64,000 nucleotides of DNA from Neisseria dentiae. GTDB lineage: Bacteria; Pseudomonadota; Gammaproteobacteria; Burkholderiales; Neisseriaceae. Under the pieces are notes generated by a model. The model did no database searches. It saw nothing but the letters and a program-made list of their open reading frames with translations, and had not been told where the DNA came from. Below are positions 63,884 to 64,000 of the stretch, piece by piece. Position 1 is the stretch's first letter. Every line of letters starts with the position of its first letter. The position numbers were made by a program, and so were the translations under genes. The stretch is from positions 1-64,000 of the forward strand of contig NZ_JANIKQ010000009.1 in NCBI RefSeq assembly GCF_024580525.1. The letters are read 5' to 3'.

Positions 63884-64000
63884 TTAACCGCCCGTTTTCG
63901 GCATATTGCTCAATGCGGCGTAATAGCCGCCTTTGTTTATCAGTTCTTGATGCGAGCCTTGCTCGATGATGTGGCCGTCGTCCATCACGATGATGCGGTC
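63884..64000 (-). CDS. ABC transporter ATP-binding/permease protein, C-terminal end
   Basis: The last 38 residues of a gene that runs off the right edge. They read [20 protein letters not shown] followed by [12 protein letters not shown], the end of an exporter-type nucleotide-binding domain (MsbA/HlyB group; D-loop and switch region lie outside). Whether it exports lipid, peptide or glycan cannot be told from this piece. It is on the same strand as the large glycosyltransferase, 92 bp upstream. Confidence 0.8.
   Translation of the reverse strand, partial: DRIIVMDDGHIIEQGSHQELINKGGYYAALSNMPKTGG

Overview
The window comes from a Neisseria-type betaproteobacterium. The 12-mer AGGCCGTCTGAA, the AG-dialect DNA uptake sequence (DUS) of many commensal and animal Neisseria, recurs throughout, often as inverted pairs that form terminator hairpins behind genes. 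The gene set (aniA/norB, hisZ-purA, cmk-rpsA-ihfB, surE-pcm-nlpD) and the high-GC codon use agree. No tRNA, rRNA, CRISPR array, prophage or intact insertion sequence is visible.

Layout. 1-3.1 kb: pyruvate dehydrogenase E1 (aceE) and the start of E2 (aceF). 3.7-5.4 kb: a choline/carnitine-type acyltransferase that looks eukaryote-like. 5.6-10.6 kb: a partial denitrification island, nirV-aniA transcribed away from norB, with a perfect FNR box in front of aniA; AniA carries a C-terminal cytochrome c domain. 10.8-17.8 kb: CPBP protease, ubiC-ubiA, serC, an M14 carboxypeptidase, an aldo/keto reductase and a glutathione peroxidase. 18.2-21.1 kb: a Mn/Zn ABC importer preceded by a coupled 32-residue membrane peptide. 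21.5-31 kb: mpl, the metPS amino-acid importer, dut, purA-hisZ, mutY and a uracil permease. 31-34 kb: cmk-rpsA-ihfB. 34-36.7 kb: rpoE-rseA and tilS. 36.8-41.3 kb: a Na/Pi cotransporter and surE-pcm-nlpD. 41.4-54.7 kb: a UbiH-type hydroxylase, pirin and DUF896 beside an HxlR regulator, ackA, argF, a methyltransferase, fabI, a Spx/ArsC protein, two small lipoproteins, a HAD phosphatase, hemC, ybeY-corC. 54.9-57 kb: glyS. 57-64 kb: a more AT-rich accessory surface-glycan block (RhuM pseudogene, gtrA, a GT2 enzyme, a DUF2142 membrane protein, a 1195-residue multi-module glycosyltransferase, the end of an ABC exporter).

Working together. AniA reduces nitrite to NO and NorB reduces NO to N2O; FNR-type control fits oxygen-limited respiration. 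UbiC, UbiA and the UbiH-type hydroxylase feed ubiquinone to that chain. AceE/AceF, AckA and possibly the acyltransferase share the acetyl-CoA pool. RpoE-RseA is an envelope stress module whose own promoter appears to overlap the terminator of tilS. The last 7 kb probably builds or decorates a surface polysaccharide.

The window also holds several small non-autonomous repeat families: an element with 18-bp inverted ends GAGACCTTTGCAAAACCG (two copies plus scattered solo ends), an element with AGGGnGTGTAGTCAGAA ends (two full copies and one internally deleted copy), one Correia-like element with unusual ends, and short GTCATGCTCGGGCTTG-type hairpins. All functional assignments were made by reading the sequence; no database search was run.
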